A stretch of 64,000 bases of DNA. It comes from Megascapheus bottae. Its lineage: Eukaryota; Chordata; Mammalia; Rodentia; Geomyidae. This document shows positions 13,441-26,984 of the stretch, piece by piece (position 1 is the stretch's first letter; the number at the start of each line of letters is the position of its first letter). The notes beneath the pieces were generated by a model that did no database searches, had not been told where the DNA came from, and saw only the letters and a program-made list of their open reading frames with translations. The stretch lies in the NCBI GenBank assembly GCA_024803745.1, contig JANJXV010000159.1:804498-868497 (forward strand). Direction: 5' to 3'. The translations under genes were made by a program, and so were the position numbers.

Positions 13441-15000
13441 TCTCCATTCTATGATTTCACATACCTCCATGCTATGACTTCACACACCTCCATTCTGTGA
13501 CTTCACGCATTTCCTTTCTGTAACTTCCCACACTTCCAATGTTTGACTTCACAAACCTCCATTCCATGACTTCACACACCTCCATGCTATGAGTTCACAC
13601 ACCTCCATTCTTTGACTTCACACACCTCCATTTTGACTTTACATACCTACATTCTGTGACTTCACACACCTCCATTTGTGACTTCACACACCACCATTTT
13701 GACTTCACACACCTCCATTCTTTGACTTCACACACCTCCATTCTGTGACTTCACACACTTCCATTGTGACGTCACTCACCTCCATTCTATGAGTTCACAC
13801 ACCTCCATTCTGACTTCACACAACTCCATTCTATGACTTCACATACCTCCATTCTGAATTCACACAGCTCCTTTCTGTGACTTCACAAAACTACATTCTA
13901 TGATTTCACACACCTCCATACACTGACTTCACACAACTCCATCTATTACTTCGCACACCTCCATTCTGACTTCACAAACCTCTATTCTATGGCTTCGCAC
14001 ACCTCCATTCTGACATCACACACCTCCATACTGTGACTTCACACACCTCCATTCTATGACTTCACACACTTCCATTGTGACGTCACACACCTCCATTCTT
14101 TGAGTTCACACACCTCCATTCTATGACTTCACACACCTCCATTCTGACTTCACACACCTCCATTCTATGACTTCACAGACCTCGAATCTGTGACTTCAAT
14201 TACCTCCACTCTATGACTTCACACTCCTCCATTCTATGACTTCACACCTCCATACTGACTTCACACACCTCTATTCTATGACTTCCCACACCTCCATTCT
14301 GACATCACACACCTCCATTCTATGACTTCACAGACCTCGAATCTGTGACTTCATTCACCTGCACTCTATGACTTCACACTCCTCCATTGTATGACTTCCC
14401 ACACCTCCTTTCTATGACTTCACCCGCTCCAATCTATGACTACACACCTCCGTTCTGACTTCACACACCCTCATTCTGTGACTTCACACACATCTATTCT
14501 ATGAGTTCACACACCTGCATTCTATGACTTCACACACCTTCATTCTTACTTCAGAAACATCCATTCTATGACTTCACACAACTCCATTCTATGACTCTAG
14601 AAACCTCAATTCTGTGAATTCACACACCTCCATTATGAGTTCACACAACTCCATTCGGTGACTTCACACACCTCCATTCTCACTTCACACACCTCCATTC
14701 TATGACTTCACACACTTCCATTCTATAACTTCACACACTTCCATTCTGTGACTTCACACACGTCCATTCTATGACTTCACACACCTTCATTCTTACTTCA
14801 CAAACATACATTCTATGACTTCACACACCTCCATTCTATGACCTCACACACCTCCATTCTTTGACTTCACACACCTCCAACCTGTGTTCACACACCTCAG
14901 TTATGTGACTTCACACACCTCCATTCTGACTTCACACACCTCCATTCTATGACTTTACACACCTCCATTCTGTGACTTCACCTACCTCCATTCTATGACT
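13430..15000 (+). repeat. Segment repeated 2598 bp downstream
   Basis: Matches about 16028-17597. TCACGCATTT is at 13503 and 16101, and CAACCTGTGT at 14878 and 17476. It includes the GACTCTAGAAACCTCAATTC monomer near 14611 and the CCTCGAATCTGTGACTTCA block near 14174 and 14335. Nearly identical between copies. Confidence 0.88.
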
Positions 15001-15009
15001 TCACACACA

Positions 15010-17335
15010 TCCATTCTGACTTCACACACCTCCATTCTATGACTTCGCAAACATCTATTCTGACTTCACACACCTCCATTCTGTGATTTCACACCCCTCC
15101 ATTCAATTTCACACTCCCACATTCTTTGACTTCACACACCTCCATTTTGACTTCACACACCTCCATTCTGTGACTTCACACCCTTACATTTGTGACTTCT
15201 CACACCACCTTTTTGACTTCACACACCTCCATTCTGACTTCACACACCTCCATTCTGTGACTTCACACACCTCCATTCTATGACTTCACACACCTTTATT
15301 CTATGACTTCACACACCTCCATTCTATGACTTCACACACCTCCATTCTGTGACTTCACACAGCTCCATTTTATGACTTCACACACCTTCATTCTTACTTC
15401 ACAAACATACATTCTATGACTTCACACACCTCCATTCTATGACTTCACACACCTCCATTCTTTGACTTCACAGAACTCCATTCTGTGACTTCACACACCT
15501 CCATTCTGTGACTTCTCACATCTCCATTCTGTGACTTCACACACCTCCATTCTCCGACTTCACAACCCTCCAATTTGACTTCACATACCTCCATTCTATG
15601 ACTTCACAAACCTCCATTCTGTGACTTCACACACCTCCATTCTGTGACTTCACAAACCTCCATTCAATGATTTCACACACCTCCAATCTATGACTTCACA
15701 CACATCCATTTTATGACGTCACACACCTCCATTTTGACTTCACACACCTCCATTATGTGACTTCACACACCTCCCTTCTGTGACTTCACACACCTCCATT
15801 CTATGACTTCACACACCTTCATTGTATGACTACACACCCCCATTCTATGACTTCACACACTTCCATTCTATGATTTCACAAACCTCCATGCTATGACTTC
15901 ACACACCTCCATTCTGTGACTTCACACACCTCCATTTTGACTTCACACACCTCCATTCTGTGACTTCACACAACTCCATTCTGTGACTTCACACACTTAC
16001 ATTTGTGACTTCTCACACCACCTTTTTGACTTCACACATCTCCATTCTATGATTTCACATACCTCCATGCTATGACTTCACACACCTCCATTCTGTGACT
16101 TCACGCATTTCCTTTCTGTAACTTCCCACACTTCCAATGTTTGACTTCACAAACCTCCATTCCATGACTTCACACACCTCCATGCTATGAGTTCACACAC
16201 CTCCATTCTTTGACTTCACACACCTCCATTTTGACTTTACATACCTACATTCTGTGACTTCACACACCTCCATTTGTGACTTCACACACCACCATTTTGA
16301 CTTCACACACCTCCATTCTTTGACTTCACACACCTCCATTCTGTGACTTCACACACTTCCATTGTGACGTCACTCACCTCCATTCTATGAGTTCACACAC
16401 CTCCATTCTGACTTCACACAACTCCATTCTATGACTTCACATACCTCCATTCTGAATTCACACAGCTCCTTTCTGTGACTTCACAAAACTACATTCTATG
16501 ATTTCACACACCTCCATACACTGACTTCACACAACTCCATCTATTATTTCGCACACCTCCATTCTGACTTCACAAACCTCTATTCTATGGCTTCGCACAC
16601 CTCCATTCTGACATCACACACCTCCATACTGTGACTTCACACACCTCCATTCTATGACTTCACACACTTCCATTGTGACGTCACACACCTCCATTCTTTG
16701 AGTTCACACACCTCCATTCTATGACTTCACACACCTCCATTCTGACTTCACACACCTCCATTCTATGACTTCACAGACCTCGAATCTGTGACTTCAATTA
16801 CCTCCACTCTATGACTTCACACTCCTCCATTCTATGACTTCACACCTCCATACTGACTTCACACACCTCTATTCTATGACTTCCCACACCTCCATTCTGA
16901 CATCACACACCTCCATTCTATGACTTCACAGACCTCGAATCTGTGACTTCATTCACCTGCACTCTATGACTTCACACTCCTCCATTGTATGACTTCCCAC
17001 ACCTCCTTTCTATGACTTCACCCGCTCCAATCTATGACTACACACCTCCGTTCTGACTTCACACACCCTCATTCTGTGACTTCACACACATCTATTCTAT
17101 GAGTTCACACACCTGCATTCTATGACTTCACACACCTTCATTCTTACTTCAGAAACATCCATTCTATGACTTCACACAACTCCATTCTATGACTCTAGAA
17201 ACCTCAATTCTGTGAATTCACACACCTCCATTATGAGTTCACACAACTCCATTCGGTGACTTCACACACCTCCATTCTCACTTCACACACCTCCATTCTA
17301 TGACTTCACACACTTCCATTCTATAACTTCACACA
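15010..17335 (+). repeat. Segment repeated 6465 bp downstream
   Basis: Matches about 21475-23800 at an offset of 6465. The 201-bp run starting at 15083 equals that at 21548, and TCACGCATTT is at 16101 and 22566. Its first ~1 kb also matches 11.94-12.98 kb at an offset of 3069. The copies differ by rare single bases only, for example TTACTTCGC versus TTATTTCGC near 16548. Confidence 0.88.
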
Positions 17336-17364
17336 CTTCCATTCTGTGACTTCACACACGTCCA

Positions 17365-20300
17365 TTTTATGACTTCACACACCTTCATTCTTACTTCACA
17401 AACATACATTCTATGACTTCACACACCTCCATTCTATGACCTCACACACCTCCATTCTTTGACTTCACACACCTCCAACCTGTGTTCACACACCTCAGTT
17501 ATGTGACTTCACACACCTCCATTCTGACTTCACACACCTCCATTCTATGACTTTACACACCTCCATTCTGTGACTTCACCTACCTCCATTCTATGACTTC
17601 ACACACCTCCTTTCTGTGACTTCACACACCTCCATTCTGTGACTTCACACACTTCCAATATGACGTCACACACCTCCATTCTATGAGTTCACACACCTCC
17701 ATTATGACTTCACACAACTCCATTCTTTGACTTCACACACTTCCATTCTCAATTCACACAGCTCCTTTCTGTGACTTCACAAAAAACCTTTCTATGGTTT
17801 CACACACCTCCATAATATGACTTCACACAAGTCCATCTATGGCTTCACACACCTCCATTCTGCCTTCACACACCTCTATTCTATGACTTTGCACACCTCC
17901 ATTCTGACATGACACACCTCCATTCTATGACTTCACAGACCTCGAATTTGTGACTTCACTCACCTGCACTCTATGACTTCACCCACCCCAATCTATGACT
18001 ACACACCTCCATTCTGACTTCACAAAACTCCATTCTGTGACTTCACACACCTCCATTCTATGACTTCACACACCTTCATTTTTACTTCAGAAACATCCAT
18101 TCTATGACGTCACACACCTCCATTCCATGACTTCACAAACCTCAATTCTGTGACTTCACACAACTCCATTCTGAGTAAACACAACTCCATTCGGTGACTT
18201 CACACATGTCCATTCTGACTTCACACACCTCCATTCTATGACTTCACACACTTCCATTCTATGACTTCAAACACCTCCATTCTGTGACTTCACACACCTC
18301 CATTCTATGACTTCACACACCTTCATTTTTACTTCAGAAACATCCATTCTATGATGTCACACACCTCCATTCCATGACTTCACAAACCTCAATTCTGTGA
18401 CTTCACACAACTCCATTCTGAGTAAACACAAGTCCATTCGGTGACTTCACACATCTCCATTCTGACTTCACACACCTCCATTCTATGACTTCACACACTT
18501 CCATTCTATGACTTCAAACACCTCCATTCTATGACTTCACACACCTCCATTCTATGACTTCACACACCTCCATTCTATGAGTTCACACACCTCCATTCTG
18601 ACTTCACACACCTCCATTCTATGACTTCACACACCTTCATTCTTACTTCACAAACATATATTCTATGACTTCACACACCTCCATTCTATGACTTCACACA
18701 CCTCCATTCTTTGACTTACCACACCTCCATTCTGTGACTTCACACACCTCCATTCTGTGACTTCACACAGCTCCATTCTGTGACTTCACACACCTCCATT
18801 CTCCGACTTCACACCCCTCCAATTTGACTTCACATCCCTCCATTCTATGACTTCACAAACCTCCATTCCTTGACTTCACACACCTCCATTCTGTGACTTC
18901 ACAAACCTCCATTCTATGATTTCACACACCTCCAATCTATGACTTCACACACCTCCATTTTATGACGTCACACACCTCCATTTTGACTTCACACACCTCC
19001 ATTATGTGACTTCACACACCTCCCTTCTGTGACTTCACATATCTCCATTCTATGACTTCACACACCTTCATTGTATGACTTCATACACCTCCATTCTATG
19101 ACTTCACACACTTCCATTCCATGATTTCACATACCTCCATGCTATGACTTCACACACCTCCATTCTGTGACTTCACACACCTCCATTTTGAATTCACACA
19201 CCTCCATTCTGTGACTTCACACACCTCCATACTATGTATTCACACATTTCCATTGTGACGTCACACACCTCCATTCTATGTGTTCACACACCTCCATTCT
19301 ATGACTTCACACACCTTCATTATATGACTTCACACACCTCCATTCTGTGACTTCACAAACCTTCATTCTATGAGTTCACACACATCCATTCTATGATTTC
19401 ACACACCTCCATTTTAGGCCAGGACATCCCTCGATTTTGACTTCACACACCTCCATTCTGTGACTTCACACACCTCCATACTATGAATTCACACACTTCC
19501 ATTGTGACGTCACACACCTTCATTCTATGAGTTCACACACCTATATTCTATGACTTGACAGACCTCGAATCTGTGACTTCACACTCCTCCATTCTATGAC
19601 TTCCCACACCTCCTTTCTATGACTTCACCCACCTCTATTCTATGACTTCACACCTCCATTCTGACTTCACACACCTCCATTCCGTGAGTTCACACACCTC
19701 CATTCTATGACTTCACACACCTCCATTCTGTGACTTCAGGCACCTCCATTCTATCACTTCACACACCTCCATTCTTTGACTTCACACACTTCCATTCTGT
19801 GTTTACACATCTCCATTCTATAAATTCACACACTTCCATTCTATGACTTCACACAACTTCATTCTTACTTTACAAACATCCATTCTATAACTTCACACAC
19901 CTCCATTCTATGACTTCAAACACCTCCATTCTGTGACTTCACACACCTCCATTCTATGACTTCACACCTCCATTCTGACTTCACACACCTCCATTCCGTG
20001 AGTTCACACACCTCCATTCTATGACTTCACACACCTCCATTCTGTGACTTCACACACCTAAATTTTATGACTTCACACATTTCCATTGTGACGTCACACA
20101 CCTCCATTCTATGAGTTCACACACCTCCATTCTGACTTCACACACCTCCATTCTATGACTTCACACACCTCCATTCTGAATTCACACAGCTCCATTCTGT
20201 GACTTCACAAAACTCCATTCTATGATTTCACACCCCTCCATACTATGACTTCACACAATTCCATCTATGACTTCACACACCTGCATTTTGATATCACCAC

Positions 20301-23300
20301 CTCGAATCTATGACTACACTCCTCCGTTCTGACTTCACACACCTTCATTCTGTGACTTCACACACCTCCATTCTATGACTTCCCACACCTCCTTTCTACG
20401 ACTTCACCCACCTCTATTCTATGAATTCACACCTCCATTCTGACTTCACACACCTCCATTCTGTGACTTCACACACCTCCATTATATGACTTCACACACC
20501 TCCATTCTATGACTTCACACACCTCCATTCTATGAATTCATACACCTCCATTCTGTGACTTCACACACCTCCATTCTATGACTTCACTACACCTTCATTC
20601 TTACTTCACAAACATACATTCTATGACTTCACACACCTCCATTCTATGACTTCATACCCCTCCATTCTTTGACTTCACACACCTCCATTCTGAGTTTACA
20701 CACCTCCATTCTATGACTTCACACACCTCCATTCTTTGACGTCACACACTTCCATTCTATGACTTCACACAACTTCATTCTTACTTTAAAAACATCCATT
20801 CTATAACTTCACACACCTTCATTCTATGACTTCAAACACCTCCATTCTGTGACTTCACACACCTCCATTCTATGACTTCACAAACCTCCATTCTGTGACT
20901 TCACACACCACAATTTTATGACTCCACACACTTCCATTGTATGACTTCACACACCTCCATTCTGTGACTCACACACCTCCATTCTGAGACTTCACACACC
21001 TCCAATCTGTGACTTCACACACCTCCATTCTGTGACTTCACACACCTCCATTCTGTGACTTCAGACACCTCCATTCTATGACCTCACACACCCTCATTCT
21101 ATGATTTCACACACATCCATTCTATGACTTCACACATCCATTTTGACTTCACACACCTCCAATATATGACTTCAAACACCTCAATTCTGTGACTTCACAC
21201 ACCTCCATTCTATGAGTTCATACCATCCATTCTGTGACTTCACACACCTCCATTCTATGACTTCACACACTTCCATTCTATGTCTTCACACATCGCCATT
21301 CTGTGACTTTACATACCTCCATTCTGAGTTCACACACCTCCATTCTGTGACTTCACACACCTCCATTCTGTGACTTCTCACACCACCATTTTGTGACTTC
21401 ACACACCTCCATTCTATGACTTCACACACCTCTATTCTGACTTCATACACCTCCATTCTATGACTTCACACACCTCCATTCTGACTTCACACACCTCCAT
21501 TCTATGACTTCGCAAACATCTATTCTGACTTCACACACCTCCATTCTGTGATTTCACACCCCTCCATTCAATTTCACACTCCCACATTCTTTGACTTCAC
21601 ACACCTCCATTTTGACTTCACACACCTCCATTCTGTGACTTCACACCCTTACATTTGTGACTTCTCACACCACCTTTTTGACTTCACACACCTCCATTCT
21701 GACTTCACACACCTCCATTCTGTGACTTCACACACCTCCATTCTATGACTTCACACACCTCTATTCTATGACTTCACACACCTCCATTCTATGACTTCAC
21801 ACACCTCCATTCTGTGACTTCACACAGCTCCATTTTATGACTTCACACACCTTCATTCTTACTTCACAAACATACATTCTATGACTTCACACACCTCCAT
21901 TCTATGACTTCACACACCTCCATTCTTTGACTTCACAGAACTCCATTCTGTGACTTCACACACCTCCATTCTGTGACTTCTCACATCTCCATTCTGTGAC
22001 TTCACACACCTCCATTCTCCGACTTCACAACCCTCCAATTTGACTTCACATACCTCCATTCTATGACTTCACAAACCTCCATTCTGTGACTTCACACACC
22101 TCCATTCTGTGACTTCACAAACCTCCATTCAATGATTTCACACACCTCCAATCTATGACTTCACACACATCCATTTTATGACGTCACACACCTCCATTTT
22201 GACTTCACACACCTCCATTATGTGACTTCACACACCTCCCTTCTGTGACTTCACACACCTCCATTCTATGACTTCACACACCTTCATTGTATGACTACAC
22301 ACCCCCATTCTATGACTTCACACACTTCCATTCTATGATTTCACAAACCTCCATGCTATGACTTCACACACCTCCATTCTGTGACTTCACACACCTCCAT
22401 TTTGACTTCACACACCTCCATTCTGTGACTTCACACAACTCCATTCTGTGACTTCACACACTTACATTTGTGACTTCTCACACCACCTTTTTGACTTCAC
22501 ACATCTCCATTCTATGATTTCACATACCTCCATGCTATGACTTCACACACCTCCATTCTGTGACTTCACGCATTTCCTTTCTGTAACTTCCCACACTTCC
22601 AATGTTTGACTTCACAAACCTCCATTCCATGACTTCACACACCTCCATGCTATGAGTTCACACACCTCCATTCTTTGACTTTACACACCTCCATTTTGAC
22701 TTTACATACCTACATTCTGTGACTTCACACACCTCCATTTGTGACTTCACACACCACCATTTTGACTTCACACACCTCCATTCTTTGACTTCACACACCT
22801 CCATTCTGTGACTTCACACACTTCCATTGTGACGTCACTCACCTCCATTCTATGAGTTCACACACCTCCATTCTGACTTCACACAACTCCATTCTATGAC
22901 TTCACATACCTCCATTCTGAATTCACACAGCTCCTTTCTGTGACTTCACAAAACTACATTCTATGATTTCACACACCTCCATACACTGACTTCACACAAC
23001 TCCATCTATTACTTCGCACACCTCCATTCTGACTTCACAAACCTCTATTCTATGGCTTCGCACACCTCCATTCTGACATCACACACCTCCATACTGTGAC
23101 TTCACACACCTCCATTCTATGACTTCACACACTTCCATTGTGACGTCACACACCTCCATTCTTTGAGTTCACACACCTCCATTCTATGACTTCACACACC
23201 TCCATTCTGACTTCACACACCTCCATTCTATGACTTCACAGACCTCGAATCTGTGACTTCAATTACCTCCACTCTATGACTTCACACTCCTCCATTCTAT

Positions 23301-23800
23301 GACTTCACACCTCCATACTGACTTCACACACCTCTATTCTATGACTTCCCACACCTCCATTCTGACATCACACACCTCCATTCTATGACTTCACAGACCT
23401 CGAATCTGTGACTTCATTCACCTGCACTCTATGACTTCACACTCCTCCATTGTATGACTTCCCACACCTCCTTTCTATGACTTCACCCGCTCCAATCTAT
23501 GACTACACACCTCCATTCTGACTTCACACACCCTCATTCTGTGACTTCACACACATCTATTCTATGAGTTCACACACCTGCATTCTATGACTTCACACAC
23601 CTTCATTCTTACTTCAGAAACATCCATTCTATGACTTCACACAACTCCATTCTATGACTCTAGAAACCTCAATTCTGTGAATTCACACACCTCCATTATG
23701 AGTTCACACAACTCCATTCGGTGACTTCACACACCTCCATTCTCACTTCACACACCTCCATTCTATGACTTCACACACTTCCATTCTATAACTTCACACA
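17365..23800 (+). repeat. Second copies of the ~9.54-kb and 6465-bp duplications
   Basis: About 17365-22517 is the downstream copy of 7.81-12.98 kb, and about 21475-23800 is the downstream copy of 15.01-17.34 kb; the two overlap between 21475 and 22517. This stretch therefore joins two source segments and shows the mosaic build-up of the array. The second GGCCAGGACATCC island is at 19415-19441. No non-satellite DNA is present. Confidence 0.88.
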
Positions 23801-23859
23801 CCTCCGTTCTGAGACTTCACACACGTTCATTCTGAATTCACAGACCTCCATTCTGTGAC

Positions 23860-26730
23860 TTTACACACCTCCATTCTGAGTTCACACACCTACTTTCTGT
23901 GACTTCACACACCTCCATTCGTGACTTCCCACACCTGAATTCTGTGACTTCACAGACCTCCATTTTATGGCTTCACACACCTCTATTCTGACTTCACACA
24001 CCTCCATTCTATGACTTCACACACCACCATTGTCTGACTTCACACACCTTCATTCTTTGACTTCACACACCTCCATTCCACGACTTCACACCCCTCCATT
24101 CTGTGACTTCACACACCTCCATTGTGTGACTTCACACACCTCTATTTTGACTTCACACACCTCAATTCCACGACTTTACACACCTCCATTCTATGAGTTC
24201 ACACACATCCATTCTTGAGTTCACACACCAGAATTTGGTCTTCACACACCTGCATTCTATGACTTCACACACCGTCATTCTTAATTCAGAAACATCCATT
24301 CTATGACTTCAGACACCTCCATTCTATGACTTTGCAAACCTCCATTCTGTGACTTCACACACCTCCATTCTGTGACTTCACACCCCTCCATTCTATGACT
24401 TCACACACATCCATTCTATGACTTCGCAAACCTCCATTCTATGATTTCACGTACCTCCATTGTATGACTTCACACACCTCCATTCTGTGACTTCACAAAC
24501 CTCCATTCTATGATTTCACACACCTCCATTTTTGGACGTCACACACCTCCATTTTGACTTCTCACACCTCCATTCTGTGACTTCACACACCTCCATTGTA
24601 TGACTTCACACACTTCCATTGTGACGTCACACACCTCCATTCTATGAGTTCACACACCTCCATTCTATGACTTCACACACCTCCATTCTGACTTCACACA
24701 CCTCCATTCTATGACTTCACAGACCTCGAATCTGTGACTACACTCACCTCCACTCTATGACTTCACCCTCCTCCATTCTATGACTTCCCACTCCTCCATT
24801 CTTTGACTTCACACACCTCCATTCTTTGACTTACCACACCTCCATTCTGTGACTTCACACACCTCCATTCTTTGACTTACCACACCTCCATTCTGTGACT
24901 TCCCATACCTCCATTCTATGACTTCACAAACCTTCATTCTGTGACTTCACATACCTCCATTCTATGACTTCACAAACCTCCTTTCTGTGACTTCACACAC
25001 CTCCATTCTGTGACTTCACAAACCTCCATTCTATGATTTCACACACCTCCAATCTATGACTTCACACACCTCTATTTTATGACGTCACACACCTCCATTT
25101 TGACTTCACACACCTCCATTATGTGACTTAACACACCTCCCTTCTGTGACTTCACACACCTCCGTTCTTTGACTTACCACACCTCCATTCTGTGACTTCA
25201 CACACCTCCATTCTGTGACTTCACACACCTCCATTCTATGACTTCACACACCTCCATTCTTTGACTTACCACACCTCCATTCTGTGACTTCACACACCTC
25301 CATTCTGTGACTTCACACACCTCCATTCTGTGACTTCACTCACCTCCATTCTCCGACTTCACATCCCTCCAATTTGACTTCACATACCTCCATTCTATGA
25401 CTTCACAAACCTCCATTCTGTGACTTCACACACCTCCAATATATGACTTCAAACACCTCAATTCTGTGACTTCACACACCTCCATTCTGTGACTTCACAC
25501 ACCTCCATTCTGTGACTACACACACTTCCGTTCAATGACTTCACACACCTCCATTCTATGACTTCACACACCTCCATTCTGTGACTTCACACACCTCCAT
25601 TCTATGACCTCACACACCCTCATTCTATGATTTCACACACCTCCATTCTATGACTTCACACATACATTTTGACTTCACACACCTCCAATATATGACTTCA
25701 CACACCTCAATTCTGTGACTTTACACACCTCCATTCTGAGTTCACACACCTCCTTTCTGTGACTTCACACACCTCCATTCGTGACTTCCCACACCTGAAT
25801 TCTGTGACTTCACAGACCTCCATTTTATGACTTCACACACCTCTATTCTGACTTCACACACCTCCATTCTATGACTTCACACACCACCATTGTCTGACTT
25901 CACACACCTTCATTCTTTGACTTCACACACATCCATTCCACGACTTCACACACCTCCAATCTGTGACTTCACACACCACCATTGTTTGACTTCACATACC
26001 TGCATTCTTTGACTTCACACACCTCCATTCCACGACTTCACACACCTCCATTCTATGAGTTCACACACATCCATTCTTGAGTTCACACACCAGAATTTTG
26101 TCTTCACACACCTGCATTCTATGACTTAACACACCGTCATTCTTAATTCAGAAACATCCATTCTATGACTTCAGACACCTACATTCTATGACTTCGCAAA
26201 CCTCCATTCTGTGACTTCACACACCTCCATTCTGTGACTTCACACCCCTCCATTCTATGACTTCACACACCTCCATTCTATGACTTTGCAAACCTCCATT
26301 CTACGATTTCACGTACCTCCATGGTATGACTTCCCACACCTCCATTCTGTGACTTCACAAACCTCCATTCTATGATTTCACACACCTCCATTTTTGGAGG
26401 TCACACACCTCCATTTTGACTTCTCACACCTCCATTCTGTGACTTCACACACCTCCATTCTATGACTTCACACACTTCCATTGTGACGTCACACACCTCC
26501 ATTCTATGAGTTCACACACCTCCATTCTATGACTTCACACACCTCCATTCTGACTTCACACACCTCCATTCTATGACTTCACAGACCTCGAATCTGTGAC
26601 TACACTCACCTCCACTCTATGACTTCACCCTCCTCCATTCTATGACTTCCCACTCCTCCATTCTTTGACTTCACACACCTCCATTCTTTGACTTACCACA
26701 CCTCCATTCTGTGACTTCACACACCTCCAT
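23860..26730 (+). repeat. Direct repeat with 1862-bp spacing near the inversion
   Basis: About 23.86-24.87 kb and 25.72-26.73 kb are copies. The TTCACACACCT then ACTTTCTG/CCTTTCTG variant is at 23881 and 25741 (offset 1860), GAGTTCACACACCAG at 24217 and 26079, and GTACCTCC at 24451 and 26313 (offset 1862). Between them (24.87-25.72 kb) are generic monomers rich in TTTGACTTACCACACC. A shorter match, TCACTCACCTCCATTCTCCG, occurs at 25330 and 26763. This subfamily is distinct from the 7.8-23.8 kb block and lies closest to the switch point. Confidence 0.85.
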
Positions 26731-26931
26731 TCTGTGACTTCACACCCCTCCATTCTGTGACTTCACTCACCTCCATTCTCCGACTTCACATCCCTCCAAT
26801 TTGACTTCACATACCTCCATTCTATGACTTCACAAACCTCCATTCTGTGACTTCACACACCTCTATTCTGTGACATCACACACCTCCATTCTGTGACTTC
26901 ACACACCTCCATTCTATGACTTCACACACCT

Positions 26932-26984
26932 CCATTCTGTGACTTCACACACCACCATTCTATGTGTGTGAAGTCATAGAATGG
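26932..26984. other. Orientation switch point of the satellite (inverted repeat)
   Basis: The only place in the window where monomer orientation changes. A left arm at 26932-26952 (CCATTCTG ... TTCACACAC) and a right arm at 26964-26984 (GTGTGTGAAG ... GAATGG) are reverse complements over 21 bp with one mismatch. They are separated by the 11-base spacer CACCATTCTAT (26953-26963). Outside these arms the two sides remain roughly complementary only because both are the same satellite; mismatches appear in nearly every monomer, so this is not a perfect hairpin. No foreign sequence, target-site duplication or transposon end is visible at the join. Confidence 0.95.

Larger units (their letters stand above)
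1..26963 (+). repeat. Satellite array, left arm, C-rich strand on +
   Basis: Uninterrupted head-to-tail tandem array. The consensus is TGACTTCACACACCTCCA followed by TTCTA or TTCTG (23 bp). A frequent 21-bp form runs CATTC directly into TGAC, and rarer forms are about 19 bp (CACACATCCATTTTGAC). The consensus has 1 G and 9 C in 23 bases, so the strand is strongly G-poor. Individual monomers differ by a few substitutions, and recurring variants are reused in fixed order as higher-order repeats. Diagnostic variants include CATTCTTACTTCACAAACAT (e.g. 4754), CTCCGACTTCACACCCCTCC (e.g. near 1058) and CAGACCTCGAATCTGTGAC (e.g. near 1387). No stretch over 300 bp departs from the repeat. The left edge lies outside the window. 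The family is not recognised by name; it is typical of eukaryotic heterochromatic satellite by structure only. Confidence 0.98.

Noticed and set aside
26932..26984. Fold-back (hairpin) sequencing or amplification artefact
   Set aside because: The two flanks differ in nearly every monomer, and the left flank's 1862-bp unit is not mirrored at equal distance on the right. A fold-back would be a near-exact mirror. A misassembly of two real arrays is still possible.
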